A stretch of 19,199 nt of DNA from JBCCFX01 sp039029515 (GTDB lineage: Bacteria > Planctomycetota > Phycisphaerae > Phycisphaerales > SM1A02). Position numbers and translations under genes: made by a program. Positions 1-7,886 of the stretch are shown in pieces. The stretch is taken from positions 1-19,199 of the forward strand of contig JBCCFX010000056.1 of NCBI GenBank assembly GCA_039029515.1, in the 5' to 3' direction. The notes beneath the pieces are model-generated. The model was not told where the DNA came from and searched no databases. It saw only the letters and a list, made by a program, of their open reading frames with translations. Position 1 is the stretch's first letter. The number at the start of each line of letters is the position of its first letter.

Positions 1-301
1 CCTCCGCGACGTCGAACGCTCGGGCGAGCGTGGGGCACGGCACGAGCGGCGTCATCGTTTCGCCAAGCGAAATCTGATCGTCGTCACGACCGAGCGGCAG
101 GAGTTCGCGATAGCGCCACATGGACGCCGGCCTGTCACGAAGGTCATCCCGTCGCACAGCGCGGCGGACGGCATCGAGGTCGTATCGAACCCAGATTGGT
201 CGACCGTCGTGTGTAGTCAGGCTCTGATTGGGTTCAAATCGAGTGCCGTCAATCGCCGCTTCGAGGTGACTGACGAAACGGCTGTGCGGCGTGTCATGCA
301 T
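1..301 (-). CDS. thrC: Threonine synthase, N-terminal part (runs off the left edge)
   Basis: Threonine synthase is a PLP enzyme that converts O-phosphohomoserine to threonine. Only the first 100 codons are present. Translating the minus strand from an ATG at 301 gives an open frame to base 1. It contains RYDLDAVRRA, then MWRYRELLPLG, then ISLGETMTPLVPCPTLA, the order seen at the N-terminus of the threonine synthases that start with a zinc ribbon. The PLP lysine and catalytic core lie outside the window. An in-frame TAA three codons before the ATG fixes the start region. No clear Shine-Dalgarno site is visible. The stop of the upstream 77-codon gene is 9 bases away, so they may be co-transcribed. 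Oddly, the ribbon cysteines that homologues usually carry before RYDL are absent here. A threonine-synthase-like PLP paralogue is the main alternative. Confidence 0.8.
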   Translation of the reverse strand, partial: MHDTPHSRFVSHLEAAIDGTRFEPNQSLTTHDGRPIWVRYDLDAVRRAVRRDDLRDRPASMWRYRELLPLGRDDDQISLGETMTPLVPCPTLARAFDVAE

Positions 302-310
302 GCTTCGAGC

Positions 311-544
311 TTAGCGGGACGACGATTGCCGCGCCAATCGGCGCATGTCATGGACCCACGCCCCGTAGGAGAGCATCGCGCGTCGTCGTTCGCGTGCGGT
401 GGGCCAGCGAGATTCCTCAATCCCGAACGCGGTCTCGTGCCGCCAGCGGAGATAGCGGGAATTCCGGCCACCACGGGTGATCCTCCACAGGCGGAACAGC
501 TCGTAGCCGGCCCAGAATCGCTGTCGAAGTGAGAGGTGGCGCAT
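311..544 (-). CDS. Small basic hypothetical protein, 77 residues
   Basis: I do not recognise a named family. The predicted protein starts MRHLSLRQRFWAGYELFRLW and is rich in arginine and aromatic residues. A central stretch reads RYLRWRHETAFG, and the C-terminal half is RRRAMLSYGAWVHDMRRL-like. There is no signal peptide and no membrane segment. The frame is open further upstream to 874, but that part is antisense to the methyltransferase gene and is probably not coding. I chose the ATG at 544 because it lies just inside the divergent intergenic region and the protein then looks uniform in composition. It ends 9 bases before the threonine synthase start in the same frame, so it is probably the first gene of that transcription unit. 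The function is unknown; a nucleic-acid-binding role would be a guess from charge alone. Confidence 0.5.
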   Translation of the reverse strand: MRHLSLRQRFWAGYELFRLWRITRGGRNSRYLRWRHETAFGIEESRWPTARERRRAMLSYGAWVHDMRRLARQSSSR

Positions 545-592
545 GGGAAGGGGAATAAAGAAGAGGTCTGGCTTGGTTGAGCGTCGGACTGC

Positions 593-598
593 TAGGAT
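593..598 (+). promoter_or_regulatory. Possible extended -10 box for the arsenosugar genes
   Basis: TAGGAT is preceded by TG and one base, which fits an extended -10 element. It would start transcription about 20 bases before the TTG start codon at 626. No well-spaced -35 hexamer is visible. The intergenic region 545-625 must also hold the promoter of the divergent minus-strand gene. This call rests on sequence match alone. Confidence 0.3.
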
Positions 599-625
599 AC
601 CGGGCTTCACGCAAGGAGACAGCCG

Positions 626-1606
626 TTGAGCTACCACACGACGATTCGCGAGGTCTACGCCAAGGCCGCCAACGAGCCGGACAGCAGCCTTTGCTGCGTC
701 CCGCAGACACCGCGCTACCTGCCTGGCCTCAGCATTCCGCGAATCATGCATGAGATGAACTACGGCTGTGGCACCACCATCCACCTGCAGGACATGCAGC
801 GAGATCAGACGGTGGTCTACGTTGGTGTGGGCGGCGGCCTGGAAGCCTTGCAGCTCGCGTACTTCACCCGTCACGAAGGCGGCGTGATTGCCGTCGAGCC
901 CGTGGTGGAGATGCGCGAAGCGGCCCGCACGAACCTTGAGCAGGCAGCGCGTGACAATGACTGGTTCGATCCATCATTCATCGACATCCGCGATGGTGAT
1001 GCACTCGACCTGCCGGTCGATGACAACTCGGTTGATCTTGCGGCCCAGAACTGCCTGTTCAACATCTTCAAGACCGCGGATGAAGGCGGCGACCTTGAGA
1101 AGGCCATGGCGGAGATGTATCGCATCCTCAAGCCCCACGGCCGACTCGTGATGTCCGATCCGATCACGCCTCGCGAGATTCCGGAACATCTCCGCAACGA
1201 TGAAGTCCTTCGTGCGCAGTGCATGTCCGGCTGTCTGACCTACGACGAGTACATGGCGCAGATTGTCGAAGCCGGCTTCGGCAGCGCTGAAATCCGCAGC
1301 CGACGTCCGTACCGCATGCTTGATCGCGCTCGCTACAACCTTGATCGTGACCTTCTGCTGGAGACCATCGAAGTCGCCGCGTACAAGGTTCCGGTTCCGG
1401 CGGATGGTCCGTGCATCTTCACCGGGCGCACCGCGATCTACGCTGGAAGCGAACGACAGTTCGATGATGGCAACGGTCATGTGATGGTGCAGGACATCCC
1501 GATGCCGGTGTGCGACAAGACAGCGTCCGCGCTGGAATCACTGGGCCGCGACGATGTCGTCGTCACGGGTTCGACATGGCATTATGCCGGCGGCGGTTGC
1601 TGCTGA
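626..1606 (+). CDS. arsM: Arsenosugar-type arsenite methyltransferase (ArsM family)
   Basis: This is a cytosolic SAM-dependent methyltransferase of 326 residues. It is expected to methylate trivalent arsenic toward the dimethylated form used for arsenosugars. SAM motif I is VVYVGVGGGLE (64-73), with the acidic residue after it at E91 (VIAVEP). Motif DGDALDLP is at 123-130. Candidate arsenic-binding cysteines are C48 (NYGCGTT), C143 (AQNCLFN) and C199/C203; C23-C24 and a terminal GGGCC add further thiols. The start is TTG, supported by AAGGAG at 613-618, seven bases upstream. The next gene, a radical SAM protein of the ArsS type, starts 40 bases downstream, and this pairing defines the known arsenosugar cassette. 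The family call is strong from the paired context and the NYGCG and C-terminal motifs. The exact cysteine roles are inferred from other ArsM enzymes. Arsenic specificity has not been shown here. Confidence 0.9.
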   Translation: MSYHTTIREVYAKAANEPDSSLCCVPQTPRYLPGLSIPRIMHEMNYGCGTTIHLQDMQRDQTVVYVGVGGGLEALQLAYFTRHEGGVIAVEPVVEMREAARTNLEQAARDNDWFDPSFIDIRDGDALDLPVDDNSVDLAAQNCLFNIFKTADEGGDLEKAMAEMYRILKPHGRLVMSDPITPREIPEHLRNDEVLRAQCMSGCLTYDEYMAQIVEAGFGSAEIRSRRPYRMLDRARYNLDRDLLLETIEVAAYKVPVPADGPCIFTGRTAIYAGSERQFDDGNGHVMVQDIPMPVCDKTASALESLGRDDVVVTGSTWHYAGGGCC

Positions 1607-1646
1607 GTTCTCGCCCCGGGTCGATGCTCGTTCCCTGGAGACGTTC

Positions 1647-2657
1647 ATGATCGCGCTGCCGATTCTCGACAACCTCACATTCGACCAGCAGCATACTGCT
1701 GCGTTCGAGACAGAGCTGTCGGCGGCGGACCGCATCACCACGCTCCAGATCAACATTGGCTACGTCTGCAATCTCGCGTGCCGTCACTGTCATGTGGAAT
1801 CGTCACCGGCGCGCACCGCGCCCGACGAGAACATGACCGAAGACACCGCGCGTCGCGTGGTGGATTGGGTGCAGTCGAACGAGTCGATCAACACCATCGA
1901 CATCACCGGCGGCAGCCCGGAAATGAACCCGAATTTCCGCTGGATGGTCGAAGCGTTCCGCGCGCGAGACATCACGGTGATGGATCGATGCAATCCGACG
2001 ATCATCGAGTACACGAACAAAAAGACCGGCGAGTCGTTTGGCTGGATTCCCGAGTTTCTCGCGGCGAATCAGGTCCAGGTCGTCGCATCCATGCCGTGCT
2101 ATCTCGAAGACAATGTGGAACGACAGCGCGGTCGCGGTGCCTACAACGCTTCGATCGAAGGCCTTCGGAAACTCAACGCAGCCGGATACGGCACCGATCC
2201 GAACCTCAGTCTGAACCTCGTGTTCAATCCGAACGGGCCTTCACTGCCGCCGCCGCAGGAGAGCCTCGAAGATGATTACCGTCGAGAGCTGAAGGACCGC
2301 TTCGATCTCGTGTTCAACGAGCTCTGGACGATTACCAACATGCCGATCAAGCGTTGGCGGCACGAACTGGAGCGCGATGGCAAGCTCGAGTCGTACATGG
2401 CCACGCTGATCAATGCGTTCAACGCGGATACTGTTCCGGGTCTGATGTGCCGGCATCAGGTGAATATCGATCCGCAAGGCCGGATGTACGACTGTGATTT
2501 CAACCAGGCACTCAATCTGCCGAATCACATCGTCCACGGCAAACGACTGTGGGACACGACCGCGGATGAACTCGCACGACGGCGAATCACCACCGCCGAT
2601 CACTGCTACGGCTGCACCGCAGGAAGCGGGAGCAGTTGTGGCGGCGCGATTGCCTGA
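1647..2657 (+). CDS. arsS: Arsenosugar biosynthesis radical SAM protein (ArsS family)
   Basis: This 336-residue radical SAM enzyme is expected to add a 5'-deoxyadenosyl group to methylated arsenic, the second step of arsenosugar synthesis. The 4Fe-4S/SAM motif is CNLACRHC (C41, C45, C48). The SAM-binding stretch DITGGSPEMNPNF follows. Further family blocks are ASMPCYLEDNVERQRGRG, LNLVFNPNG, TITNMPIKR and the C-terminal cysteine-rich part (LMCRH, YDCDFNQ, CYGCTAGSGSSCGG), which probably holds an auxiliary cluster. The frame is open from 1554, overlapping arsM. I chose the ATG at 1647 because GGAG sits six bases upstream (1637-1640) and homologues start shortly before the LQINIGY block. It is co-directional with arsM and 40 bases behind it, so the two probably form an operon. 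A terminator lies about 200 bases downstream. Confidence 0.92.
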   Translation: MIALPILDNLTFDQQHTAAFETELSAADRITTLQINIGYVCNLACRHCHVESSPARTAPDENMTEDTARRVVDWVQSNESINTIDITGGSPEMNPNFRWMVEAFRARDITVMDRCNPTIIEYTNKKTGESFGWIPEFLAANQVQVVASMPCYLEDNVERQRGRGAYNASIEGLRKLNAAGYGTDPNLSLNLVFNPNGPSLPPPQESLEDDYRRELKDRFDLVFNELWTITNMPIKRWRHELERDGKLESYMATLINAFNADTVPGLMCRHQVNIDPQGRMYDCDFNQALNLPNHIVHGKRLWDTTADELARRRITTADHCYGCTAGSGSSCGGAIA

Positions 2658-2757
2658 ACGCGGTTTTCGGTACCGTGACGCATGCACATGGCATGGTCGA
2701 AGACACCGCGATTTCGATGCGGTCGCCGCGCCCAAAGCGCTATGCATCGCAACAAAA

Positions 2758-2770
2758 TGTTGACACAACA
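2758..2770. promoter_or_regulatory. Inverted repeat overlapping a consensus -35 box
   Basis: TGTTG-ACA-CAACA is a perfect 5-bp inverted repeat with a 3-bp centre. It contains a full TTGACA hexamer at 2760-2765. Seventeen bases further is CATCCT (2783-2788), only a poor -10 match. An operator that blocks a -35 box would look like this, but promoter activity is uncertain. It lies in the gap between arsS and nuoH, upstream of a short reading frame and the terminator. Confidence 0.3.
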
Positions 2771-2814
2771 AAAAACTTCGTTCATCCTGTTGAAGCAGGT
2801 GAGGTGACACGCCG

Positions 2815-2853
2815 ATGGCGTTGCACCGCATCGCAACCTTCAACGATCTGTAA
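2815..2853 (+). other. Possible 12-codon small reading frame before the terminator
   Basis: ATG at 2815 opens a 12-codon frame (MALHRIATFNDL) ending with TAA at 2853, two bases before the terminator stem. GAGGTG at 2801-2806 could serve as a ribosome binding site, eight bases upstream. A TTGACA hexamer lies at 2760. The arrangement promoter-like box, tiny frame, terminator would fit a small transcript or leader peptide. No gene on this strand follows, so a leader role is unlikely. The rest of the 2658-2926 gap shows nothing I can call. Confidence 0.2.
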
Positions 2854-2855
2854 TG

Positions 2856-2899
2856 CAGACGTCGATCGCGTGCTCCGACACGATTGGCGTCTGTTTTTT
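2856..2899 (+). terminator. Intrinsic terminator downstream of arsM-arsS
   Basis: CAGACG (2856-2861) pairs with CGTCTG (2888-2893). Inside it, TCGAT pairs with ATTGG including two G-T wobbles, then CGTG pairs with CACG around the loop CTCCGA, with a 2-base bulge on the left side. Six T residues follow at 2894-2899. The T tract is on the plus strand only, so it stops transcripts coming from arsS, or from a small RNA in the gap, before they enter the convergent nuoH gene. Confidence 0.75.
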
Positions 2900-2926
2900 C
2901 GTCATGTCAACGCGGCGATGCGTGGC

Positions 2927-4162
2927 TCAGGCACCGGGCTCGCCAGCGCGCACCGGACTGAATCGACTGCCGACCAGTGGAATGCGATGATTCGGATCGG
3001 ACTGTCGCGGAATATGCGGATAGATCACATACAACGCAACGAGGCAGCCGAGTGACGCAAGCCACATCCAGCCGGTCCAGCCGAAGTACACCATCACGGA
3101 CGTCACCATCAGCACGAAGAGGCTCGCGGGAATCATGCCTTCCCAGGCGAGTCGCATGAGCTGATCGAAACGGAATCGCGGCAACGTCCAGCGAATCATC
3201 ATGGTGAGGAAGATCAGCAGGAAGATCTTGCCCGCCATGACGCCGAACTGCAGCGGCAGCAACCACAACGCGCCGGAACCTGTGAGGTCCGGTCCGAACG
3301 GGAGCGGGTTGACCGACCAGCCACCCATGAACATCAGCGCGAAGAACGCACTGCCGACGCACAGGTTGACGTATTCGCCCATGAAAAAGAGCGCCCACTT
3401 CATCGAGCTGTATTCCGTGTGCCAGCCGCCAACGAGCTCCGATTCCGCTTCCGCGAGATCGAAGGGCGCCCGGTTGGCTTCGGCCAGCAGACAGGTGTAG
3501 AAGATGATCGCGGCGATCGGATGATGGAACAGGTTCCACATGCCATCGATCTGCGACTGGGCGATCTCGGTCGGATGGATCGAACCCGCGAGGAGAATCA
3601 CGCACAGCAGCGTGACGCCCATCGGGATCTCGTAGGAGATCATCTGGGCGGTGGCGCGAAGACCACCGAGGAACGAATACTTGTTGTTTGACGCCCAACC
3701 GCCAAGCGACACGCCGTAGACGCCGAGCGATGCGGTCGCGAGCAGGTACACAATACCGATGTTCACATCAGCGCCAGCGATCGCAACCGTGCCGGTAAGG
3801 TCGAGGAAGGGAATCGTCGAGAGGTCGAGCGGTTCCGCCCAGGGAATAACCGCGAAGCTCACGAGCGCGGGCATGACCGTCAGCACCGGCGCAAGGATGA
3901 ACAATGTCTTGTCAGCGCCCTTCGGAATGAAGTCTTCCTTGAAGAAGAGCTTCAAACCATCGGCAATCGGCTGAAGCAATCCGAGCGGACCGACGCGCGT
4001 CGGACCCATGCGATCCTGAATGTAGGAAACGACCTTGCGTTCCATGTAAATCAGGTACGCCGCCGCTCCGAGCAGCATGTGGATGATCACAAAGATCACC
4101 GTCATGGAGGTCATGAACTGCGGCAGATCGAAGCCGCCGGCGTTGGCGAGGGTCAAACTCAT
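2927..4162 (-). CDS. nuoH: NADH-quinone oxidoreductase subunit H
   Basis: NuoH is a membrane subunit of respiratory complex I that forms part of the quinone site next to the hydrophilic arm. The 411-residue protein has about eight hydrophobic segments. Family blocks are MERKVVSYIQDRMGPTRVGP (40-59), LLQPIADGLKLFFKEDFIP (62-80) and, near 225-250, EANRAPFDLAEAESELVGG, the acidic loop linked to quinone binding. Length is within or slightly above the family range, with a C-terminal tail of about 30 residues after the last membrane segment. The ATG at 4162 is preferred; a GTG at 4180 is an in-frame alternative, and neither has a clear ribosome binding site. It follows carB by 55 bases on the same strand. 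No other complex I gene is in the window, which is unusual because nuoH normally sits between nuoG and nuoI. All key motifs are intact. Confidence 0.95.
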   Translation of the reverse strand: MSLTLANAGGFDLPQFMTSMTVIFVIIHMLLGAAAYLIYMERKVVSYIQDRMGPTRVGPLGLLQPIADGLKLFFKEDFIPKGADKTLFILAPVLTVMPALVSFAVIPWAEPLDLSTIPFLDLTGTVAIAGADVNIGIVYLLATASLGVYGVSLGGWASNNKYSFLGGLRATAQMISYEIPMGVTLLCVILLAGSIHPTEIAQSQIDGMWNLFHHPIAAIIFYTCLLAEANRAPFDLAEAESELVGGWHTEYSSMKWALFFMGEYVNLCVGSAFFALMFMGGWSVNPLPFGPDLTGSGALWLLPLQFGVMAGKIFLLIFLTMMIRWTLPRFRFDQLMRLAWEGMIPASLFVLMVTSVMVYFGWTGWMWLASLGCLVALYVIYPHIPRQSDPNHRIPLVGSRFSPVRAGEPGA

Positions 4163-4217
4163 AGGTTCGGAGTGTAGCACCCGACTCAGGACCCGTCAGC
4201 CCGATCAGCAGGCGGAG

Positions 4218-7200
4218 TCAGGATGATGCTGAGGTCACCGGCGTCGGTGTGTCGGAGTTCGCCTCACGTTCATCGATGAGATGGGGAAACGCATCCTGCA
4301 GTGCCGACACCGACCACGCACCGGCACGCAGGGCCGCAATCGCTTCCACCCCCGCTCGAGCCCCGGTGATCGTCGTCACCATCGGAATCCCGGTCCGGAC
4401 CGCCATTGCACGAATTCGCCCTTCATCCGTCTCCGCCCCTTTCCGGGTCGGCGTGTTGACGATGAGCTGGATTTCCCCGTTGGCCATCTTGTCGAGAATG
4501 TTCGGCCGGGCACCCTCGGAGATCTTAGGCAGCAGCGTCGTCTCGACGCTGTGCAGCAGGAGGAGTTCATGGGTCCCGCCGGTCGTGAAGACCTCGAACC
4601 CCATTGACACAAGGCTGCGCGCGATATCCACACAGTGTGACTTGTCAGAATCACGCACCGACATGAACACGCTGCCCTTGATCGGCAAGTGCACGCCCGT
4701 CGCCATGTGCGCCTTCGCGAGCGCGACCGGCAACGCGCGATGCATACCCATCACCTCGCCTGTCGATCGCATCTCCGGCCCGAGCACGACGTCAACGCCC
4801 GGGAATTTCGAGAACGGGAATGCCGGCTCTTTCACCGCGTAGAAGCCCGCATCCGGCACTTCATCGACCTGCAACGCATCGAGCGATGCGCCCATCATCA
4901 CCTGCGCCGCGAGCCGTGCCCACGGCACACCCTTACTCTTCGCGACGAACGGCACGGTGCGCGATGCTCGAGGATTCACCTCGATGATGAAAATCTTCCC
5001 CTGCTTGACCGCCATCTGCACGTTCATCAGACCACGCACATGCAGGCGTTCCGCGAGACCGCATGCCTGGCGTTTGATCTCCGCGATCGTCGCCGGCGCG
5101 AGCGAGAATGGCGGAATCACACACGACGAATCGCCGGAGTGCACGCCCGCCTCCTCAATGTGCTCCATGACGCCGCACACGACCGCACGCGAGGAATCCG
5201 TGCTGATCTTCAACTGCTGACTCGCGGATTCGCGTTGTGGCTCAAAGTCCGCAATGACATCGACATCGACTTCGATGGCTTCGGAGAGAAATCGATCGAT
5301 CAATACCGGGGCTTCGGCGAGTTCCGACACATCGACTGCAGTGCGCATGTAACGACGCAGTGATTCCTCGTCGAAGCATGTCTCCATGCCGCGACCACCA
5401 AGCACGTAGCTTGGACGCACCAGAACCGGATACCCGACCGACTGGGCAATATCGACCGCTTCGTCCAGTGAGTAGGCAATGCCGCTATCAGGCTGTGCGT
5501 AGCCAAGCTCATCAAGCAGTGCCTTGAAACGATCGCGGTCTTCCGCGAGATCAATCGATTCCAGCCCGGTGCCGATCAACGGCACGCCAGCTTTGACCAG
5601 ACCGTGCGCGAGGTTGAGCGGCGTCTGACCACCAAACTGCACGATGCTGCCCACGACGCCGCCGGATCGATCCGTCACACGAACGCCGCCACCATTCAGT
5701 CGCTCGAGAATGTTCAGTGTGTCTTCCAGCGTCAGCGGCTCAAAGAACAGAAGATCGCTGGTGTCGAAGTCGGTACTGACGGTCTCCGGGTTGGAGTTGA
5801 CCATCACCGACTCGAAACCCATTTCACGACATGCGAACGATGCCTGACAGCAGCAATAGTCGAACTCAATGCCCTGACCGATGCGATTCGGCCCGCCACC
5901 AAGGATGACGATCTTCGGCGTATCCGTCACGCGAATCTCATCATCGACACGCGTCGCGCCATCCGCGGTCGTCATGGGCGTTTCGTAGGTCGAGTAGTAG
6001 TACGGCGTGATCGCTTCGAATTCCGCCGCACACGTGTCAACGAGTTTGAAGACCGGCTGGACGCCCAGCGCTTCCCGCTGCGCGCGGACCTGGAGAATGG
6101 TCTCCGCCGAGATTTCCCTCAGATAAAGCCACGCGAGTTGGGGATCGCTGTAGCCAAGTTGTTTGGCCTGAAACAACACATCGCGCGGCACATCATCCAG
6201 CGTCTCATAGCCGCACAACACATCTTCAAAAGTGACAAGCTCATGGAGTTGATGCAGGAACCAGGGATCGATGCGCGACAACTCGTGGATGCGTTCGAGC
6301 GTCCACCCGAGCTTCATCGCGTAGCGAATGTAATACAGCCGGCCCTGACTCGGCACACTGAGCTTGCGCACGAGCGTGTCTTCGGAGATCGGCCAATCCT
6401 GTTCAGCGTCATCATCTCCGGAACTGCGCTGTGCGGCGAGCCACCAGTCGTTCTTATCCAGTCCGAACCCGAAACGCTTAACCTCCATCGAACGGATTGC
6501 TTTCTGGAAGCTCTCTTTGAATGTGCGCCCGATGCTCATCGCTTCGCCGACCGATTTCATCTGCGTCGTCAGCGTTTCATCTGTCTCCGGGAACTTCTCA
6601 AACGTCCAGCGCGGCATCTTGGTGACGACATAGTCAATCGAGGGCTCGAAGCATGCGCTCGTGGTGCCGGTGATGTCGTTGCGAAGTTCATCAAGCGAAT
6701 AGCCGACCGCAAGCTTCGCGGCGATGCGTGCAATCGGGAAACCAGTTGCTTTGGACGCGAGGGCTGAGCTTCGACTGACGCGCGGGTTCATCTCCACGAC
6801 GATGAGATCGCCGTTCGCGGGATTCACCGCGAATTGCACGTTGGAACCGCCGGTATCAACGCCGACGCGACGGAGAATCGCGATGGAGGCATCGCGCATG
6901 CGCTGATATTCCTTGTCGGTCAGCGTCATGATCGGCGCGACGGTGATCGAGTCGCCGGTATGCACGCCCATCGGGTCGATGTTCTCGATGCCGCACACGA
7001 TGACACAGTTGTCGTTGTGATCGCGGACCGCTTCGAGTTCGTATTCCTTCCAGCCGAGCATCGACTCGTCGATGAGCACCTGATTGATGGGCGACGCATC
7101 AATACCTTTGCGGACGATGTCTTCGAACTCATCGCGGTTGTAGGCGACGCCACCGCCGGTGCCGCCGAGTGTGTACGCCGGCCTGACGATCGCGGGCAGC

Positions 7201-7703
7201 CCGATCTCCGCGACGAACTCGCGTGCTTCTTCGAGGGTGGTGACGGTGCGGGCGCGTGCCTGACGAAGACCGCAGTCGATGACGACCTGTCGAAACAACT
7301 CGCGATCCTCGGCCTGCGCGATGACATCGCGCTTCGCGCCGATCATCTCGACGCCGAACGCGTCGAGCGTGCCGTCGTCGTGGAGCGCGCAGGCGCAGTT
7401 GAGCGCGGTCTGGCCGCCGAGTGTCGGCAGCAGGGCATCGACCGGCGTGCCGCGCTCCTGTTCGAGTTTGAGCACCTTCGCGACCGCTTCCGGCGTAATC
7501 GGTTCGATGTACGTGCGATCGCTGAACGCTGGATCAGTCATGATCGTCGCGGGATTCGAGTTCACGAGGACAACGCGATAGCCTTCTTCGCGAAGTGCCT
7601 TGCAGGCCTGCGTTCCCGAATAATCAAATTCGCAACCTTGACCGATTACGATCGGCCCCGAGCCGAGAATCAGGATGGTGTTCAGATCATCTCGACGTGG
7701 CAT
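4218..7703 (-). CDS. carB: Carbamoyl-phosphate synthase, large subunit
   Basis: CarB makes carbamoyl phosphate from bicarbonate, ammonia delivered by CarA, and two ATP, for pyrimidine and arginine synthesis. The two homologous synthetase halves are both present. The first starts GSGPIVIGQGCEFDYSGTQ (14-32) and has the ATP-grasp block RPAYTLGGTGGG. The second starts GGGPNRIGQGIEFDYCCCQ near residue 600 and has RPSYVLGGRGME. The C-terminal MGS-like regulatory domain follows from about residue 1010 (MGFEVFTTGGTHELL). At 1161 residues it is roughly 90 longer than the E. coli protein, partly through an acidic insert in the middle domain and a tail after the MGS domain. The start ATG at 7703 puts the dinucleotide-fold glycines at the expected place. 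carA is not in the window. nuoH follows 55 bases later, possibly co-transcribed. The divergent gene to the right is a PlsC-type acyltransferase. Confidence 0.97.
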   Translation of the reverse strand: MPRRDDLNTILILGSGPIVIGQGCEFDYSGTQACKALREEGYRVVLVNSNPATIMTDPAFSDRTYIEPITPEAVAKVLKLEQERGTPVDALLPTLGGQTALNCACALHDDGTLDAFGVEMIGAKRDVIAQAEDRELFRQVVIDCGLRQARARTVTTLEEAREFVAEIGLPAIVRPAYTLGGTGGGVAYNRDEFEDIVRKGIDASPINQVLIDESMLGWKEYELEAVRDHNDNCVIVCGIENIDPMGVHTGDSITVAPIMTLTDKEYQRMRDASIAILRRVGVDTGGSNVQFAVNPANGDLIVVEMNPRVSRSSALASKATGFPIARIAAKLAVGYSLDELRNDITGTTSACFEPSIDYVVTKMPRWTFEKFPETDETLTTQMKSVGEAMSIGRTFKESFQKAIRSMEVKRFGFGLDKNDWWLAAQRSSGDDDAEQDWPISEDTLVRKLSVPSQGRLYYIRYAMKLGWTLERIHELSRIDPWFLHQLHELVTFEDVLCGYETLDDVPRDVLFQAKQLGYSDPQLAWLYLREISAETILQVRAQREALGVQPVFKLVDTCAAEFEAITPYYYSTYETPMTTADGATRVDDEIRVTDTPKIVILGGGPNRIGQGIEFDYCCCQASFACREMGFESVMVNSNPETVSTDFDTSDLLFFEPLTLEDTLNILERLNGGGVRVTDRSGGVVGSIVQFGGQTPLNLAHGLVKAGVPLIGTGLESIDLAEDRDRFKALLDELGYAQPDSGIAYSLDEAVDIAQSVGYPVLVRPSYVLGGRGMETCFDEESLRRYMRTAVDVSELAEAPVLIDRFLSEAIEVDVDVIADFEPQRESASQQLKISTDSSRAVVCGVMEHIEEAGVHSGDSSCVIPPFSLAPATIAEIKRQACGLAERLHVRGLMNVQMAVKQGKIFIIEVNPRASRTVPFVAKSKGVPWARLAAQVMMGASLDALQVDEVPDAGFYAVKEPAFPFSKFPGVDVVLGPEMRSTGEVMGMHRALPVALAKAHMATGVHLPIKGSVFMSVRDSDKSHCVDIARSLVSMGFEVFTTGGTHELLLLHSVETTLLPKISEGARPNILDKMANGEIQLIVNTPTRKGAETDEGRIRAMAVRTGIPMVTTITGARAGVEAIAALRAGAWSVSALQDAFPHLIDEREANSDTPTPVTSASS

Positions 7704-7780
7704 TGGCCTGCTCAGGCGCGTTCACGGCAGCATAGGCGCGATGCCGCCTTCATACAACGCCTCGACAGGTTGTGGATGAA

Positions 7781-7827
7781 GGGTTGGGGGATCAGGGCAT
7801 TGGGCATTGGGCTGTGGGCTGTGGGCT
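7781..7827 (+). repeat. G-rich heptamer repeat, possible G-quadruplex
   Basis: Runs of three or more G start at 7781, 7786, 7795, 7802, 7809, 7816 and 7823. The last five are exactly seven bases apart: GGGCATT twice, then GGGCTGT three times. Seven G-tracts with loops of two to four bases satisfy the usual G-quadruplex pattern on the plus strand. The repeat lies in the carB-plsC divergent intergenic region (7704-7930), upstream of plsC. No clear promoter or ribosome binding site is visible in that region. Confidence 0.75.
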
Positions 7828-7886
7828 GTTGGCCGGAAGTCGATCGTTCCGCCTCGTGCTTCAGATTCCCCTCTCTTGTCTCCGAA

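Noticed and set aside
545..874. Upstream extension of the 77-codon minus-strand gene
   Set aside because: It would be antisense to arsM and has no start signal of its own; the ATG at 544 lies in the intergenic region.
2907..3698. 263-codon minus-strand frame within nuoH
   Set aside because: The nuoH frame has all family motifs. The alternative is Arg/Asp/His-rich and lacks hydrophobic segments.
5604..6767. 387-codon open frame on the plus strand inside carB
   Set aside because: It is antisense to the well-supported carB gene and has an arginine- and histidine-rich composition typical of shadow frames in GC-rich DNA.
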